Shown piece by piece: positions 54,171 to 63,862 of a stretch of DNA of 64,000 nucleotides (positions are counted from its first letter, which is position 1; every line of letters starts with the position of its first letter). Origin of the DNA: Ktedonobacteraceae bacterium (GTDB lineage: Bacteria > Chloroflexota > Ktedonobacteria > Ktedonobacterales > Ktedonobacteraceae); NCBI GenBank assembly GCA_035653615.1, contig DASRBN010000008.1:47521-111520 (forward strand), read 5' to 3'. Made by a program: the position numbers and the translations under genes. The notes under the pieces were generated by a model that did not search any database, was not told the DNA's origin, and saw nothing but the letters and a program-made list of their open reading frames with translations.

Positions 54171-54800
54171 CTAAAAATCCAGGCCTACTTCACGAGCGCC
54201 TTCCGCGAGCGCGGCCACGCGCCCATGATAGGCGTAGCCACCACGATCAAAGACGACACGACTGACACCCTTCTCCTTCGCGCGCTGCGCTACCAGCTTG
54301 CCGACTTCACGAGCGACCGCGACCTTGTGGTTATCGGCGATTGCCGCGAGGGCCTCAACCGGTGTCCTGGTTGAGCCTTTCTGAGCAGGAGCCAGCACGG
54401 TCTTCGCCTGCGCGCCCGGTTTACCGCCCTTTTGAGGTTGAGCGCCTTTCGCAGGTGCTTTGGGAGCCTGCTTCGCGCCCTTACCTTTTGTTGGCAGTGC
54501 TTCGGTTGCCGCCTCAACCACATCTGTGACTTTGTCCGCTACGGCGCTGATTACGTCACCTACTTTTGCTTGTAGCGAGTTATCTTCCTTCGACTTCGGC
54601 TTAAAATCGCGCAACGCCGCCTCAAGAGACGACGCGGCGGCCAGAGTCTGACCGGTCGTATCGTCAATGATCTGGGCATAGATATGATGCCCGCTGCGGA
54701 AGACGCTCAAGCGAGGGCGCTCTTGCGAACCCTCCAGGTGGCTTCTCATACGGCGGTGCCGCTTTAACCGCGCCTTATTTGCATTAAACTGCTTTATCAT
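54171..54800 (-). CDS. rplR: Ribosomal protein L18 with an internal insertion
   Basis: L18 binds 5S rRNA in the central protuberance. 209 residues against about 120 in typical bacteria. The flanking parts are normal: [19 protein letters not shown] in front and [20 protein letters not shown] at the end. Between them about 90 extra residues (66-155) rich in Ala, Lys, Pro and Gln (such as [20 protein letters not shown]). The start overlaps the end of rplF by 4 bp. The two halves remain in frame, so the gene is not broken. Confidence 0.93.
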   Translation of the reverse strand: MIKQFNANKARLKRHRRMRSHLEGSQERPRLSVFRSGHHIYAQIIDDTTGQTLAAASSLEAALRDFKPKSKEDNSLQAKVGDVISAVADKVTDVVEAATEALPTKGKGAKQAPKAPAKGAQPQKGGKPGAQAKTVLAPAQKGSTRTPVEALAAIADNHKVAVAREVGKLVAQRAKEKGVSRVVFDRGGYAYHGRVAALAEGAREVGLDF

Positions 54801-55372
54801 TTCTTCTTACCACCGACTTTTCCGGCTTTGCCGGCCTTGCGGCGAATCGCCTCACCTGCATAACGGATACCCTTGCCCTTGTATGGTTCGGGCTTGCGAA
54901 TCATGCGAATGCTAGCGGCAACCTGGCCTACGAGTTGCTTATCGATGCCGCTGACACTCACCTTAGTAGCTTTGGTCGCCGGATCGACGCCGTCCATGGA
55001 TAAGGTTATGCCTGGAGGTGGCTGCACTTCCACGGGATGGGAATATCCCACCTGAATGACCAGGTTTTCACCTACCTTGTTTGCGCGATAGCCAACGCCA
55101 TGAATTTCCAGCGACTTCGTATATCCCTGCGTCACGCCGACAACCATATTGTTGATCAGCGTGCGATACAGGCCATGCTTCGCTTTATGTTCTTTACTAT
55201 CTGATGGACGAGTCACGTCTAGCTTGCCGTCCTCGAGGTGGAGTGTCAAATCGGGATCGACCTGATATTTCAACTCTCCCTTGGGGCCCTTGACCGTCAC
55301 CAGATTGTCCTCAGTCCAACTCACCTGCACCTTTGGGGGAACAGTGATTGGAGCGCGTCCAATACGAGACAT
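54797..55372 (-). CDS. rplF: Ribosomal protein L6
   Basis: L6, 191 residues when started at ATG 55372 ([17 protein letters not shown]), with GGAGGG seven bases upstream. Two similar alpha-beta domains are typical. The late TGKRKAGK-like basic tail ([15 protein letters not shown]) is normal. A longer frame from 55417 overlaps rpsH and has no ribosome site. Confidence 0.94.
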   Translation of the reverse strand: MSRIGRAPITVPPKVQVSWTEDNLVTVKGPKGELKYQVDPDLTLHLEDGKLDVTRPSDSKEHKAKHGLYRTLINNMVVGVTQGYTKSLEIHGVGYRANKVGENLVIQVGYSHPVEVQPPPGITLSMDGVDPATKATKVSVSGIDKQLVGQVAASIRMIRKPEPYKGKGIRYAGEAIRRKAGKAGKVGGKKK

Positions 55373-55391
55373 TTTTACCCTCCTGCCTTGA

Positions 55392-55787
55392 TTACCAGAC
55401 GTAGCAAACGACTTCACCGCCGAGGCCCTGCTGATAGGCTTTCTGGCCGCTCATGAGTCCCTTAGGCGTCGAGAGAATGGCTACACCCAGTCCTCCACGG
55501 ACACGAGGGATGCTAGCCCGTTTTGTATACACGCGCAGCCCTGGCTTACTGACACGCTTCAATTGCGTCAATACCGGGCGCTTATCCACGTAGCGCAGCG
55601 TCAGACGAAGCGTCCCCTGTGGTGTATCCCTTAAGATTTCGATATCCTTAATGTAGCCCTCTTCTTTGAGCACTCGCGCGATGGCCAGCTTCATTTTGGA
55701 GGCCGGGATCAGCACGCGCGTATGCTTTGCAGCTGCCGCATTGCGAATACGTGTCAGCATATCCGCGATAGGATCAGTCATATTCAT
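55392..55787 (-). CDS. rpsH: Ribosomal protein S8
   Basis: S8, 131 residues, normal length. It begins [20 protein letters not shown] and has [12 protein letters not shown] [12 protein letters not shown] and the end GGEVVCYVW. Central small-subunit assembly protein. It lies between rpsN and rplF. Confidence 0.95.
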   Translation of the reverse strand: MNMTDPIADMLTRIRNAAAAKHTRVLIPASKMKLAIARVLKEEGYIKDIEILRDTPQGTLRLTLRYVDKRPVLTQLKRVSKPGLRVYTKRASIPRVRGGLGVAILSTPKGLMSGQKAYQQGLGGEVVCYVW

Positions 55788-55803
55788 TGAACAACACCCT
55801 CCG

Positions 55804-55989
55804 TCACCAGCTCGACTTCGTCACGCCGGGCAACTCACCGCGCAGCGCTCGCTCGCGGAAGCAAATGCGGCATAGGCCAAACTTACGCATATAGGCACGC
55901 GGTCGCCCGCAGATCTGACAGCGATTATGCTGCTGCACCTTGTGTTTGGGCTTGCGCTGCGACTTCACAATCATTGATGTTTTTGCCAT
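55804..55989 (-). CDS. rpsN: Ribosomal protein S14, zinc-binding type Z
   Basis: S14 of the short zinc-ribbon type, 61 residues. The cysteines are in [19 protein letters not shown], then ICFRERALR, giving two CxxC pairs. The zinc-independent long form is absent from this operon. It lies between rplE and rpsH. Confidence 0.95.
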   Translation of the reverse strand: MAKTSMIVKSQRKPKHKVQQHNRCQICGRPRAYMRKFGLCRICFRERALRGELPGVTKSSW

Positions 55990-56003
55990 TGCACTCTCCA
56001 GCG

Positions 56004-56546
56004 TTATTTTCTAAAGGGCATGCCCATCAACCTGAGCAGCCGTCGCCCCTCTTCATCGGTGCGAGCCGTCGTTACAATACTTACTTCCATTCCCCGTACT
56101 TTATCGACCTTATCGTAGTCAATTTCGGGAAAGACCAGTTGTTCGCGCAACCCAAGCGTATAGTTGCCGCGGCCATCAAAAGCCTCTGGCGATACGCCTT
56201 GAAAGTCACGCAATCGCGGCAGAGCCACGTTCATCAACTTATCCAGGAATTGATACATGCGGTCGCCGCGCAATGTGACCATGCAACCAATCTGCATGCC
56301 TTCGCGCAGCTTGAAAGCCGCGACCGAGCGTTTCGCGCGCGTGATTACGGGTCGCTGCCCCGTGATTGCCGCCAGGTCGGAGACGGCTGCATCCATTGCC
56401 TTGGCATTCTGGATGGCCTCACCCATACCGATATTGACGACGACCTTATTGATGGCAGGCACCTGCATCGGATTCTTGTAGTTAAACTCCTTGAGCAGGG
56501 CAGGCGCGACCTCTTTTTGATACTTTTCTTTGAGCCTTGATGCCAT
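56004..56546 (-). CDS. rplE: Ribosomal protein L5
   Basis: L5, 180 residues, contacts 5S rRNA and P-site tRNA. It begins [20 protein letters not shown], with [17 protein letters not shown] and the end [15 protein letters not shown]. Standard length and order. Confidence 0.95.
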   Translation of the reverse strand: MASRLKEKYQKEVAPALLKEFNYKNPMQVPAINKVVVNIGMGEAIQNAKAMDAAVSDLAAITGQRPVITRAKRSVAAFKLREGMQIGCMVTLRGDRMYQFLDKLMNVALPRLRDFQGVSPEAFDGRGNYTLGLREQLVFPEIDYDKVDKVRGMEVSIVTTARTDEEGRRLLRLMGMPFRK

Positions 56547-56551
56547 AGTGT

Positions 56552-56941
56552 TTAACTACTCCTCGTGCGATCTTCGATGATCTTTCCACATTTCTTGCAT
56601 ACGCGCACCTTACGCACCTTCTGATCGGCACCCATGGGGCGGCGATCATGTGCCACGCGTGTGGGCTGGCCGCACTCGGTACAGACCAGCATGGTGTTCG
56701 AGACGTGAATCGGCATTGCCTTATCGATCACGCCTCCCTGGCGGGTCTGACCCTGCGGGCGCACATGCTTTTTGACCATATTCAGGCCTTCGACAATCAC
56801 CTTGTCGACCTGCGGCATTGCCCGCGATACAGTTCCTTGCTTGCCTTTATCCTTGCCGGTGATGATCAAGACGGTATCGCCCTTCTTGATATTCATCTTG
56901 GCGAGGTGCAGGGGCTTTTTCTCTTTCTGCTTTGTTGCCAT
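56552..56941 (-). CDS. rplX: Ribosomal protein L24
   Basis: L24, 129 residues, an early assembly protein near the exit tunnel. The KOW motif is [17 protein letters not shown]. The C-terminus has a CxxC pair and a second one (VCTECGQ, then CKKCGK), a zinc-ribbon-like extension that many L24 proteins share. The N-terminal 14 residues form a basic extension. Confidence 0.94.
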   Translation of the reverse strand: MATKQKEKKPLHLAKMNIKKGDTVLIITGKDKGKQGTVSRAMPQVDKVIVEGLNMVKKHVRPQGQTRQGGVIDKAMPIHVSNTMLVCTECGQPTRVAHDRRPMGADQKVRKVRVCKKCGKIIEDRTRSS

Positions 56942-57020
56942 TTTTCCCTCAAAAGTCTATCGTTTGTCTTTGTCGTTCTGTTGGGACGACAAACTTCAAC
57001 GAACCAGCACGACTACTACC

Positions 57021-57389
57021 TTACAACACCTCTGGCGCGAGTGAAATGATCTTCATGAAGTTCCGTTCGCGCAACTCGCGTGCCACGGGGCCAAAGATAC
57101 GCGTGCCACGTGGGTTATTGCCGGCAGCGATAATCACCGCGGCATTCTCGTCAAAGCGGATATGCGAGCCATCGGAGCGCACATATTCTTTAGCGACGCG
57201 CACCACGACGGCATTCACAACCTCGCCTTTTTTCACCTGCCCATTAGGCGCGGCCTGCTTGACAGAGGCTTTGATCACATCGCCTATTTCCGCGTACTTT
57301 TTCGCCGACCCACTCAAGACGCGGATGCACATGATTTCTTTTGCGCCGGTATTGTCGGCGACTTTCAGTCGTGTTTGTGGCTGGATCAT
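57021..57389 (-). CDS. rplN: Ribosomal protein L14
   Basis: L14, 122 residues, of standard length, at a bridge to the small subunit. It begins [20 protein letters not shown] and has [19 protein letters not shown] and an [15 protein letters not shown] segment. Confidence 0.96.
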   Translation of the reverse strand: MIQPQTRLKVADNTGAKEIMCIRVLSGSAKKYAEIGDVIKASVKQAAPNGQVKKGEVVNAVVVRVAKEYVRSDGSHIRFDENAAVIIAAGNNPRGTRIFGPVARELRERNFMKIISLAPEVL

Positions 57390-57401
57390 CGTGATCTCTC
57401 C

Positions 57402-57770
57402 TTATTCTTCCGCTTTCGCTTCATTGGCGGCGGATATGATATCGGGGTCGGCTTCAGCCAGTACTTCTTCGACCGGCACAATACCGCTGCCGCGCTTAAT
57501 AATTTCCACCAGGCGCCAGTGCTTGGTTTTACTCAGTGGGCGGCTTTCCTCGATGCGCACGATGTCGCCGATCTGGCAGGTATTCTCTTCATCATGCGCA
57601 TGAAAACGCTTGGTTTGCTTGTAAGTGCGCTTGTAGATGCGATGGCGTTTCAGAGATTCTACAGCGACAACAATTGTCTTATCCATTTTATTGCTTACCA
57701 CGCGCCCAACTTTTTGCTGGCGACGGCTCTTAACAGGAGCTTGCGTGGCAGCATTACTCTGCTGTGTCAT
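57402..57770 (-). CDS. rpsQ: Ribosomal protein S17 with extensions
   Basis: S17, 122 residues against about 85 in most bacteria. The core is [20 protein letters not shown], then [20 protein letters not shown]. There is a polar N-terminal extension of about 20 residues and a C-terminal acidic extension (about 95-122) ending NEAKAEE. Its start overlaps the end of rpmC by 4 bp. Confidence 0.94.
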   Translation of the reverse strand: MTQQSNAATQAPVKSRRQQKVGRVVSNKMDKTIVVAVESLKRHRIYKRTYKQTKRFHAHDEENTCQIGDIVRIEESRPLSKTKHWRLVEIIKRGSGIVPVEEVLAEADPDIISAANEAKAEE

Positions 57771-57976
57771 TCTTCAGCCTCCAACTCTGTCAACCGGTGC
57801 AACAGGCGAGCGATATCTTTGCGCGTCTGAGCGAAGATGCGATTATTCTTTACTTCACCGCGCTGCTGCTGCAGGCGGAGGTTGAACAGCTTCAGGCGCA
57901 TTTCTTTCAGTTCGCGGTTAGCTTCACCGTAGGTATACTCGTTTATCTGTTTGCGACGTTCATTAGCTTTCGACAC
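57767..57976 (-). CDS. rpmC: Ribosomal protein L29
   Basis: L29, 69 residues, at the exit tunnel. It has the usual helical pair around [20 protein letters not shown] and [15 protein letters not shown]. It overlaps rplP by 14 bp and rpsQ by 4 bp, showing translational coupling. Confidence 0.93.
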   Translation of the reverse strand: MSKANERRKQINEYTYGEANRELKEMRLKLFNLRLQQQRGEVKNNRIFAQTRKDIARLLHRLTELEAEE

Positions 57977-58394
57977 TCTCTGCCTCCCCTCGTGTTAAGA
58001 AGCGGGTCTTCACGGGCAGTTTATGACTGGCCAGGCGGACGGCTTCTTTGGCGACCTCTTCGCTGACGCCGCCGATCTCAAAGATAATGCGCCCGGGCTT
58101 GATGACCGCTACGTAGTGATCGACAGCACCCTTACCACTACCCATACGAGTCTCTGCCGGCTTTGCTGTAATAGGTTTATCGGGGAAGACGCGGATCCAA
58201 ACCTTGCCGCCGCGCTTCATAAAACGGGTCAGCGCGATACGCGCGGCTTCGATCTGACGGGCCTCCAACCAGCAAGGCTCCAGGGCTTGCAGGGCAAACT
58301 CTCCGAAAGCGATGGTGCTGCCGCGCTGAGCAGTTCCTTTCATACGACCGCGATGCTGCTTGCGATATTTATAACGTGATGGTGCCAATAGCAT
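57963..58394 (-). CDS. rplP: Ribosomal protein L16
   Basis: L16, 143 residues, near the A-site tRNA. It begins [20 protein letters not shown] with the core [20 protein letters not shown]. Its end overlaps the rpmC start by 14 bp. Confidence 0.95.
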   Translation of the reverse strand: MLLAPSRYKYRKQHRGRMKGTAQRGSTIAFGEFALQALEPCWLEARQIEAARIALTRFMKRGGKVWIRVFPDKPITAKPAETRMGSGKGAVDHYVAVIKPGRIIFEIGGVSEEVAKEAVRLASHKLPVKTRFLTRGEAESVES

Positions 58395-58481
58395 GGCTTA
58401 ATTCTCCTCTATCCGTTCCATACAGGTGGATGAACGTCGAGCGAGAGTTGCCCGGCGTCATTTCCACCTGTCTTGCAATCA

Positions 58482-59684
58482 TCACTCAGCGCTCCCGCTT
58501 CCGGCTGCACCCTCTTCAGGAGTTGTGGGAGGCGTTGGGGGCATAGCGGCGGGCTGTGCCCCGGTGCCCTGGACCTCCTGAGCCTGTGGTTCTTGCACAT
58601 CAGAGATGGCCTGTGTCTCAGGTGCTGCTTCCGGTGCTGGCGCAGTTGGCTGCGACTGCGGAGCCTGTTCGGTATTTGCGGCCCGGCCAGCGCGTGGTGG
58701 TCGCTCGCCCTGTGGTCTGGGCGGACGCTCGCCCTGAGCGCGCGGCGGACGTGGGGCTCTTTCGCCTCCCTGCGCCTGCGAGCGCTCGCCGCGTGGCGGT
58801 CGCTCACCCTGTGGTCGCTGTGGTCGCTCGCCCTGTGGCCGTGCCGGGCGTTCGCCTTGCGGACGCGCGCTGCGCTCGCCGCGTGGGGCACGCTCGCCTG
58901 CCTGACCTTGCGGTCGCTCGCCACGTGGGGCGCGCTCGCCTCCGCGCTCACCGCGGCCACGTCGCTCGCCGCGGCGCTCGCCGCCCTCGGTACGCTCGCG
59001 TGGAGTAAACGACGGCTGCGCTGCTTCCTGCGGTTCGCCTGGTTCGCGGCGTTTGCTGGGCAAAATATCGCCCTTATAAATCCATACTTTGATACCAATT
59101 ACACCAAAGGCCGTGTGGGCTTCCGCCAGGCCATAATCGATATCGGCACGCAGTGTATGCAGGGGGATTTTTCCCTCTACTTCCTTCTCCGTGCGCGCAA
59201 TTTCCGCGCCGCCCAGACGTCCGCCGATGACGACGCGAATGCCCTTAGCATTGGCGCGCATCGTCTTCTGTACGGCCTGCTTCATTGCTCGCCGGAACGA
59301 AACGCGCTTCTCCAATTGTTCCGCGATACTGCGTCCTACCAGGTAAGCATCCAATTCGGGCTGGCGAATTTCGACGATATTGAGCCGTACCCGCTTCCTG
59401 GTCTGTGCTTCCAGGGTTGAGCGCAGCTTATCGACCTTTTCGCCGCTTTTGCCGATGACGATACCCGGCTTGGCGGTATGGATCGTGACCGTTACCTGAT
59501 TGGCAGCGGCGCGCTCAATCTCGATATGTGAAACCGCAGCGTTGGCAAGCTCTTTCTGGATGGTGCTGCGTATTTTCAGATCTTCGGCGAGTAATTCTTT
59601 GTAATCACGCTCGGCATACCAGCGAGACTGCCAGCCTTTTACGACGCCGAGCCTGAAACCGGTGGGATGTACCTTATGTCCCAA
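58482..59684 (-). CDS. rpsC: Ribosomal protein S3 with a very long C-terminal tail
   Basis: S3, at the mRNA entry tunnel. I start it at TTG 59684 (protein begins [15 protein letters not shown]), because AAGGAG lies seven bases before it and the longer ATG start at 59744 would overlap rplV by 41 bp. The protein has 400 residues against about 210-240 usually. The KH domain ([18 protein letters not shown]) and C-domain end ([20 protein letters not shown]) are normal. Residues of about 213-400 are a repetitive GERP/RPQG tail rich in Gly, Glu, Arg, Pro and Gln. Such a tail could bind RNA; its role is unknown. Confidence 0.93.
   Translation of the reverse strand: MGHKVHPTGFRLGVVKGWQSRWYAERDYKELLAEDLKIRSTIQKELANAAVSHIEIERAAANQVTVTIHTAKPGIVIGKSGEKVDKLRSTLEAQTRKRVRLNIVEIRQPELDAYLVGRSIAEQLEKRVSFRRAMKQAVQKTMRANAKGIRVVIGGRLGGAEIARTEKEVEGKIPLHTLRADIDYGLAEAHTAFGVIGIKVWIYKGDILPSKRREPGEPQEAAQPSFTPRERTEGGERRGERRGRGERGGERAPRGERPQGQAGERAPRGERSARPQGERPARPQGERPQRPQGERPPRGERSQAQGGERAPRPPRAQGERPPRPQGERPPRAGRAANTEQAPQSQPTAPAPEAAPETQAISDVQEPQAQEVQGTGAQPAAMPPTPPTTPEEGAAGSGSAE
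58680..59000. repeat. Tandem GERP/RPQG coding repeats of rpsC
   Basis: The DNA of the S3 tail has many near copies of CGCTCGCC(C/G)TGTGG with CGCTCGCCGCG, encoding GERPxRPQ and APRGER units. It will mislead ORF calling on the opposite strand and assembly tools. Confidence 0.6.
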
Positions 59685-59703
59685 TAGTGTACTCCTTCCT
59701 CCC

Positions 59704-60060
59704 TTAGCGTCTCTTGCCGGCCTCAGCTGGGTCGTCTGAGACAATCACGGTCACATGGCAGAAGCGCCGTAGAATGCGGGCGGCCCGGCCATGAGGACGC
59801 GCTTTGATGCGTTTGACCCGGAACGAGTCATCCGTCACAATATTTAGAATATACAGATCATCAGGATCAAGATTATAATTATTCTCAGCATTTGCCGCTG
59901 CCGATGCGATAACTTTACTGACCGGCTTTGCGCCTGCATTGGGCATAAACTGAAGATACGCTAACGCTTCATTCACGCGCAGGCCTTTGACTGCGTTGGT
60001 GACCAGGCGCATCTTGCGCGGCGGAATACCTATGTCTTTTGCAATAGCCCTGACTTGCAT
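59704..60060 (-). CDS. rplV: Ribosomal protein L22
   Basis: L22, lining the exit tunnel, 118 residues when started at ATG 60060 ([17 protein letters not shown]). AGAGG lies seven bases upstream. The earlier ATG at 60099 lies within a repeat and adds 13 unusual residues. The core ([17 protein letters not shown], then [18 protein letters not shown]) is normal. Confidence 0.94.
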   Translation of the reverse strand: MQVRAIAKDIGIPPRKMRLVTNAVKGLRVNEALAYLQFMPNAGAKPVSKVIASAAANAENNYNLDPDDLYILNIVTDDSFRVKRIKARPHGRAARILRRFCHVTVIVSDDPAEAGKRR

Positions 60061-60072
60061 GTTGTACCTCTC

Positions 60073-60213
60073 GTAGGGGCCCGATGTGTCGCGCCCCATC
60101 TCACCAGAACCCCCGCGGGAGACAGGCCCAGGGCACTGTCCCTACAGGGTGGGTTCACTCGTTATTTTGTTCAACTGTCTAATCTCCGCCGGGGCGCGAT
60201 ACATCGGGCCTAC
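60073..60213. mobile_element. MITE-like repeat between rpsS and rplV
   Basis: Inverted ends GTAGGGGCCCGATGTGTCG (60073-60091, continuing with CGCCCC) and GGGGCGCGATACATCGGGCC (60191-60210, continuing with TAC) enclose 94 bp that hold GGCACTGTCCCTAC. At 141 bp it has the size and terminal-repeat form of a MITE. The 182-bp gap in an otherwise tight operon is explained by it. It has no coding capacity, so any mobility needed a transposase in trans. Confidence 0.65.
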
Positions 60214-60242
60214 GACCGACGGTGGAGGTAAGTTATCAAGAG

Positions 60243-60530
60243 CTAGCGAACCGAAGTGGTGCGCTCGCTCTTGCCACCCGCGTGACCGCGGAAGTGGCGG
60301 GTGGGTGCAAACTCACCGAGCTTATGGCCCACCATGTTCTCCGTGATATAGATAGGCACATGCGTTTTGCCGTTATGCACGCCTATTGTCATTCCCACCA
60401 TCTGTGGGAAAATCGTCGAGGCGCGCGACCAGGTTTTGATAACTCGCCGGTCGCCGCTCCTCAACACGGCCAGTACTTTCTTTCTAAGCGATTCGTGAAT
60501 GTATGGTCCTTTTTTCCTTGAGCGCGACAT
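60243..60530 (-). CDS. rpsS: Ribosomal protein S19
   Basis: S19, 95 residues, head of the small subunit. It begins [20 protein letters not shown] and has [20 protein letters not shown]. It lies one base after rplB and 182 bp before rplV, the gap being filled by the repeat at 60073-60213. Confidence 0.95.
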   Translation of the reverse strand: MSRSRKKGPYIHESLRKKVLAVLRSGDRRVIKTWSRASTIFPQMVGMTIGVHNGKTHVPIYITENMVGHKLGEFAPTRHFRGHAGGKSERTTSVR

Positions 60531-61370
60531 TTACTTCCTCCTCCTGCCAGCGTTGCGACGCCGTACAATGAAGCGGTCCGTTCTCTTATTCTTGCGCGTC
60601 TTGTAACCGAGCGCGGGCTTGCCCCATGGTGTCTGCGGTTGGCCACCAATGGGTGAGCGCCCTTCACCACCACCATGTGGATGGTCGCGGGGATTCATGA
60701 CTGAGCCACGCACTGTTGGGCGGCGGCCAAGGTGACGCGAACGCCCGGCCTTGCCAAGGCTGCGGTTCTCGTGATCGACGTTACCGACCTGCCCGATGGT
60801 CGCCATGCACAGGATATGGATACGGCGCTGCTCGCCCGATGGCAAGCGCACCAGCGCATAATCGCCCTCTTTCGCCATCAACTGCGCGCCGACACCGGCG
60901 CCGCGAGCCAGCTGGCCCCCACGACCCCGCGTCAACTCGATGTTGTGGATAGTCGTGCCGGTCGGAATATTCTTCAAGGGCAGGGCATTGCCAGTGCGAA
61001 TATCGGCATCCGGCCCCGCCTCGACCCTATCGCCTACTTTCAATCCCAGCGGCGCTATGATATAGCGTTTCTCGCCGTCCACATAATGCAGCAGGGCAAT
61101 ACGAGCCGAGCGATTCGGGTCGTACTCGATTGCGGCCACCCGCGCGGGCACGCCGAGCTTGTTGCGCTTGAAATCGATGATGCGATAAGCGCGCTTGGCC
61201 CCGCCGCCACGATGGCGCGTCGTGATCTTGCCCTGATTGTTACGCCCGGCGTGTTTTTTCAACCTGACCGTCAGAGACTTCTCAGGCTTTGTTTTCGTAA
61301 TCTCCTCGAAAGTCGAAACCGACATGCCGCGACGCCCAGGAGATGTTGGACGGTACTGTTTAATTGGCAT
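60531..61370 (-). CDS. rplB: Ribosomal protein L2
   Basis: L2, 279 residues, near the peptidyl-transferase centre. It begins [20 protein letters not shown], with the conserved histidine region [19 protein letters not shown]. Normal length and order. Confidence 0.96.
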   Translation of the reverse strand: MPIKQYRPTSPGRRGMSVSTFEEITKTKPEKSLTVRLKKHAGRNNQGKITTRHRGGGAKRAYRIIDFKRNKLGVPARVAAIEYDPNRSARIALLHYVDGEKRYIIAPLGLKVGDRVEAGPDADIRTGNALPLKNIPTGTTIHNIELTRGRGGQLARGAGVGAQLMAKEGDYALVRLPSGEQRRIHILCMATIGQVGNVDHENRSLGKAGRSRHLGRRPTVRGSVMNPRDHPHGGGEGRSPIGGQPQTPWGKPALGYKTRKNKRTDRFIVRRRNAGRRRK

Positions 61371-61389
61371 CTCTCAACACCTTCCCTAA

Positions 61390-61689
61390 TTAAGCCTTCA
61401 ATACGTCGATTGACTGCCCTTCGCGCAGGGTGACAATCGCCTTTTTCCACTCGCGGGCCTCTTGAGGTCGAGGAGCGGTTCCTTTACGCCGGATCATGCG
61501 CTTTTTGCCAGGCATGCGCATGATATTGACCGAGACAACATCTACTTTAAATATCGTCTCAACCGCGCGGCGAACGTCGATTTTATTCGCTCCTAACGCC
61601 ACTTTGAAGGTATATTTATTGTATTTTTCCTGCTGGCCCACCGATTTTTCTGTGGTGATCCCGTGACGCAGCACTTCAGTGATTTCCAT
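61390..61689 (-). CDS. rplW: Ribosomal protein L23
   Basis: L23, 99 residues, docking site for signal-recognition particle and trigger factor. It begins MEITEVLRHGITTEKSVGQQ, with KYTFKVALGANKIDVRRAVE. Normal length. Confidence 0.95.
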   Translation of the reverse strand: MEITEVLRHGITTEKSVGQQEKYNKYTFKVALGANKIDVRRAVETIFKVDVVSVNIMRMPGKKRMIRRKGTAPRPQEAREWKKAIVTLREGQSIDVLKA

Positions 61690-61694
61690 CGTGC

Positions 61695-62558
61695 CTACTC
61701 CTCTTCGTCTTCTGCCGCTGATGAGTCTTCATCGTCGCTCTCCTCGTCACCTTCATCCTCAACGTCATCCTCAGCTTCATCATGCTCCAATTCGCTCTCC
61801 GCGGTTGGTTCCTCTGCGTCCGTAGGCTCTTCAGCAGTTGTCTCCCCGGCATCTTCGGTATCCTGGGCATTTTCCGCGGCGTCGAGCTCCTCGGCAATCC
61901 TGCGAGTTGCTTCGTCGGCGCTCAGTCCTTCGCCGAAGACCATTTCGATCCAGCGCACCGTCATTTTCGGCATAATCACGTAATCGTGCTTTAGCAGTTC
62001 AACGACGTTGATGCAAGAGACATGCTGCACCTTGGCGGTCGGGATGTTACGAGTCGAGAGGACGACATTCTCGTCGCGCCTCGGCAGCATCATTAATACC
62101 TTCTTGCCGTCAGCTGATGGCAACTTCTCCAGGATCGCCAGCATATCTTTGGTGCGCGGAGCATCGAGCGTCAAATTGTCAACGACGACCAGTTGCTCGT
62201 TCGCGACCTTATCAGACAGGGCTGAGCGTATAGCCAGCCGGCGCATCTTCTTGGGTACATCATGATGGTAGGGATGAGGCCTTGGCCCCCATACAACACC
62301 ACCATGCCGGAACTGTGGCGCGCGAATGCTTCCCTGGCGCGCGCGCCCGGTACCTTTTTGCCTGTAGGGCTTCTTGTTTCCGCCCGATACTTCACTGCGA
62401 GTCTTGGTCGAAGCATTGCCCTGCCTGCGGTTCACCAGTTGCGCGGTGACAACCTGGTGCAGGACAGGCACATTGGGAATAACTCCGAACACCTGCTCGC
62501 TCAGTTCGAGCTCTTCTACGGCCTCTCCGGCCATGTTATAAACTGTAGTCGAGGGCAT
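61695..62558 (-). CDS. rplD: Ribosomal protein L4 with an acidic tail
   Basis: L4, 287 residues against about 205-210. The core (such as RQKGTGRARQGSIRAPQFRH) is normal to about residue 220. The last 66 residues form an extremely Asp/Glu-rich tail (AEDDVEDEGDEESDDEDSS). This is an unusual addition to a protein that in other bacteria represses its own operon. No low-complexity frame error is seen. Confidence 0.94.
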   Translation of the reverse strand: MPSTTVYNMAGEAVEELELSEQVFGVIPNVPVLHQVVTAQLVNRRQGNASTKTRSEVSGGNKKPYRQKGTGRARQGSIRAPQFRHGGVVWGPRPHPYHHDVPKKMRRLAIRSALSDKVANEQLVVVDNLTLDAPRTKDMLAILEKLPSADGKKVLMMLPRRDENVVLSTRNIPTAKVQHVSCINVVELLKHDYVIMPKMTVRWIEMVFGEGLSADEATRRIAEELDAAENAQDTEDAGETTAEEPTDAEEPTAESELEHDEAEDDVEDEGDEESDDEDSSAAEDEEE

Positions 62559-62563
62559 CGTCG

Positions 62564-63394
62564 TTACCTCTTCACATGCTTCTTAATCATGAGCAAGCCG
62601 CCGTTAGCTCCGGGCACTGAGCCTTTCACCACCAGCAGATTGCGCTCAGGATCAGCTTGAATCACTTGCAGACTCTTGATGGTCACACGATCATTTCCCA
62701 TGCGACCTGCCATACGCGTGCCCTTGAGGACACGTCCGGGGGTGGTACCCGAACCGATAGAGCCGGGAGCGCGCGTGCGGTCTGATTGACCGTGCGTTTT
62801 TGGCCCACCACCGAATCCATGGCGCTTTACTCCACCCTGGAACCCTTTACCTTTGGAGGTGCCGACGATATCGACTTCTTCACCTACTTTAAACAGGCCG
62901 GCATCAAATCTTGCGCCAAGTTCCAGTTTTTCCGGGCTGGTACCATCCTGCAATCGCACCTCGCGCAGTACCTTGAACGGACCCAATTCGGGCCCCGGTC
63001 GCCGCTGGCGATTCTTCTGTACCTTCAACAACTTCTGTATCTGTTTATCTTTTTTCTCGTTATTCGCAGGAGCCGTAGGCGCCTCTGATTCCTCCGCGGC
63101 ATCCTCGTCGGTCTTTTTGGAGCCATGCTCCTGCTGGTACGCCTGCAGGCGTTTGCGCTGTGCCTTCAATAATGGCAGGCTGTGTCCGAGGTGCCCCAGT
63201 TCAGGACGGGTGGCGCTCTTCAATCGCTTCTGCTCAAAACCGATTTGCACAGCTTCATAACCGTCGTGGGCAACCGTTTTGATTTGTGTGACGACGCAGG
63301 GACCGGCTTCTATGACCGTCACCGGAATGACGGCGCCATTTTCCCCAAATACCTGGGTCATGCCAACTTTTCTGCCCAACAATCCACTGAGCAT
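62564..63394 (-). CDS. rplC: Ribosomal protein L3 with a charged insertion
   Basis: L3, 276 residues against about 205-220. The first part ([20 protein letters not shown]) and the last part (GHGQ-like [18 protein letters not shown]) are normal. Residues of about 77-135 hold a Lys/Glu/Asp-rich insertion ([20 protein letters not shown]). It is near the peptidyl-transferase centre in the ribosome; the insertion should extend outward. Confidence 0.94.
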   Translation of the reverse strand: MLSGLLGRKVGMTQVFGENGAVIPVTVIEAGPCVVTQIKTVAHDGYEAVQIGFEQKRLKSATRPELGHLGHSLPLLKAQRKRLQAYQQEHGSKKTDEDAAEESEAPTAPANNEKKDKQIQKLLKVQKNRQRRPGPELGPFKVLREVRLQDGTSPEKLELGARFDAGLFKVGEEVDIVGTSKGKGFQGGVKRHGFGGGPKTHGQSDRTRAPGSIGSGTTPGRVLKGTRMAGRMGNDRVTIKSLQVIQADPERNLLVVKGSVPGANGGLLMIKKHVKR

Positions 63395-63447
63395 TTCCTT
63401 ACCTCTTTTCTCTCAACTGTAGGGGTGAGATGTTGGATTATCTCTCC

Positions 63448-63765
63448 CTATAGTTTGATCTCGATATCCACGCCTGCGGGCAGATTCAAACGTGTCAAGG
63501 CCTCAACAGTCTTATTAGTCGGATCTATAATATCGATCAAGCGTTTGTGCGTGCGAATTTCAAATTGATCGCGTGCATCCTTATCGATGAATGGAGAACG
63601 CATGACGGTAAATTTATCGATCTCGGTGGGCAGGGGTACCGGGCCTGATACCCGCGCTCCGGTCTGCTGGGCTGTATCGACAATCTGCATCGCTGACTGA
63701 TCGAGAATGCGGTGATCGTATGCCTTGAGGCGAATACGTATCCGCTGCTTGCTTCCTGTTGCCAT
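63448..63765 (-). CDS. rpsJ: Ribosomal protein S10
   Basis: S10, 105 residues, also a NusB partner in transcription antitermination. It begins [20 protein letters not shown] and has [20 protein letters not shown]. It precedes rplC, as in nearly all bacteria. Confidence 0.96.
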   Translation of the reverse strand: MATGSKQRIRIRLKAYDHRILDQSAMQIVDTAQQTGARVSGPVPLPTEIDKFTVMRSPFIDKDARDQFEIRTHKRLIDIIDPTNKTVEALTRLNLPAGVDIEIKL

Positions 63766-63820
63766 GTATCCTTTTCTCCTATGCAGGAAATCTCCTCGCT
63801 TTGTAGCGGGAGATCATATA

Positions 63821-63856
63821 CAGGGGCGCCCAAATGGGACATTTGGGACACCCCTG
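63821..63856. repeat. CAGGGGCGCCC-type hairpin between tuf and rpsJ
   Basis: The arms CAGGGGCGCCCAAATG and CATTTGGGACACCCCTG pair with a few mismatches around GGGA. It lies in the 97-bp tuf-rpsJ spacer and belongs to the dispersed GTAGGGGC-related palindromes. Confidence 0.55.
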
Positions 63857-63862
63857 GATTGC

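Noticed and set aside
58473..59420. A 315-residue plus-strand frame opposite rpsC
   Set aside because: It is the mirror of the repetitive S3 tail; low-complexity GC-rich DNA opens all frames. No ribosome site, and rpsC is certain.
61676..61983. Ser-rich plus-strand frame at the rplD end
   Set aside because: The opposite of the Asp/Glu-rich L4 tail (GAY/GAR codons give Ser/Leu-rich frames). Not a gene.
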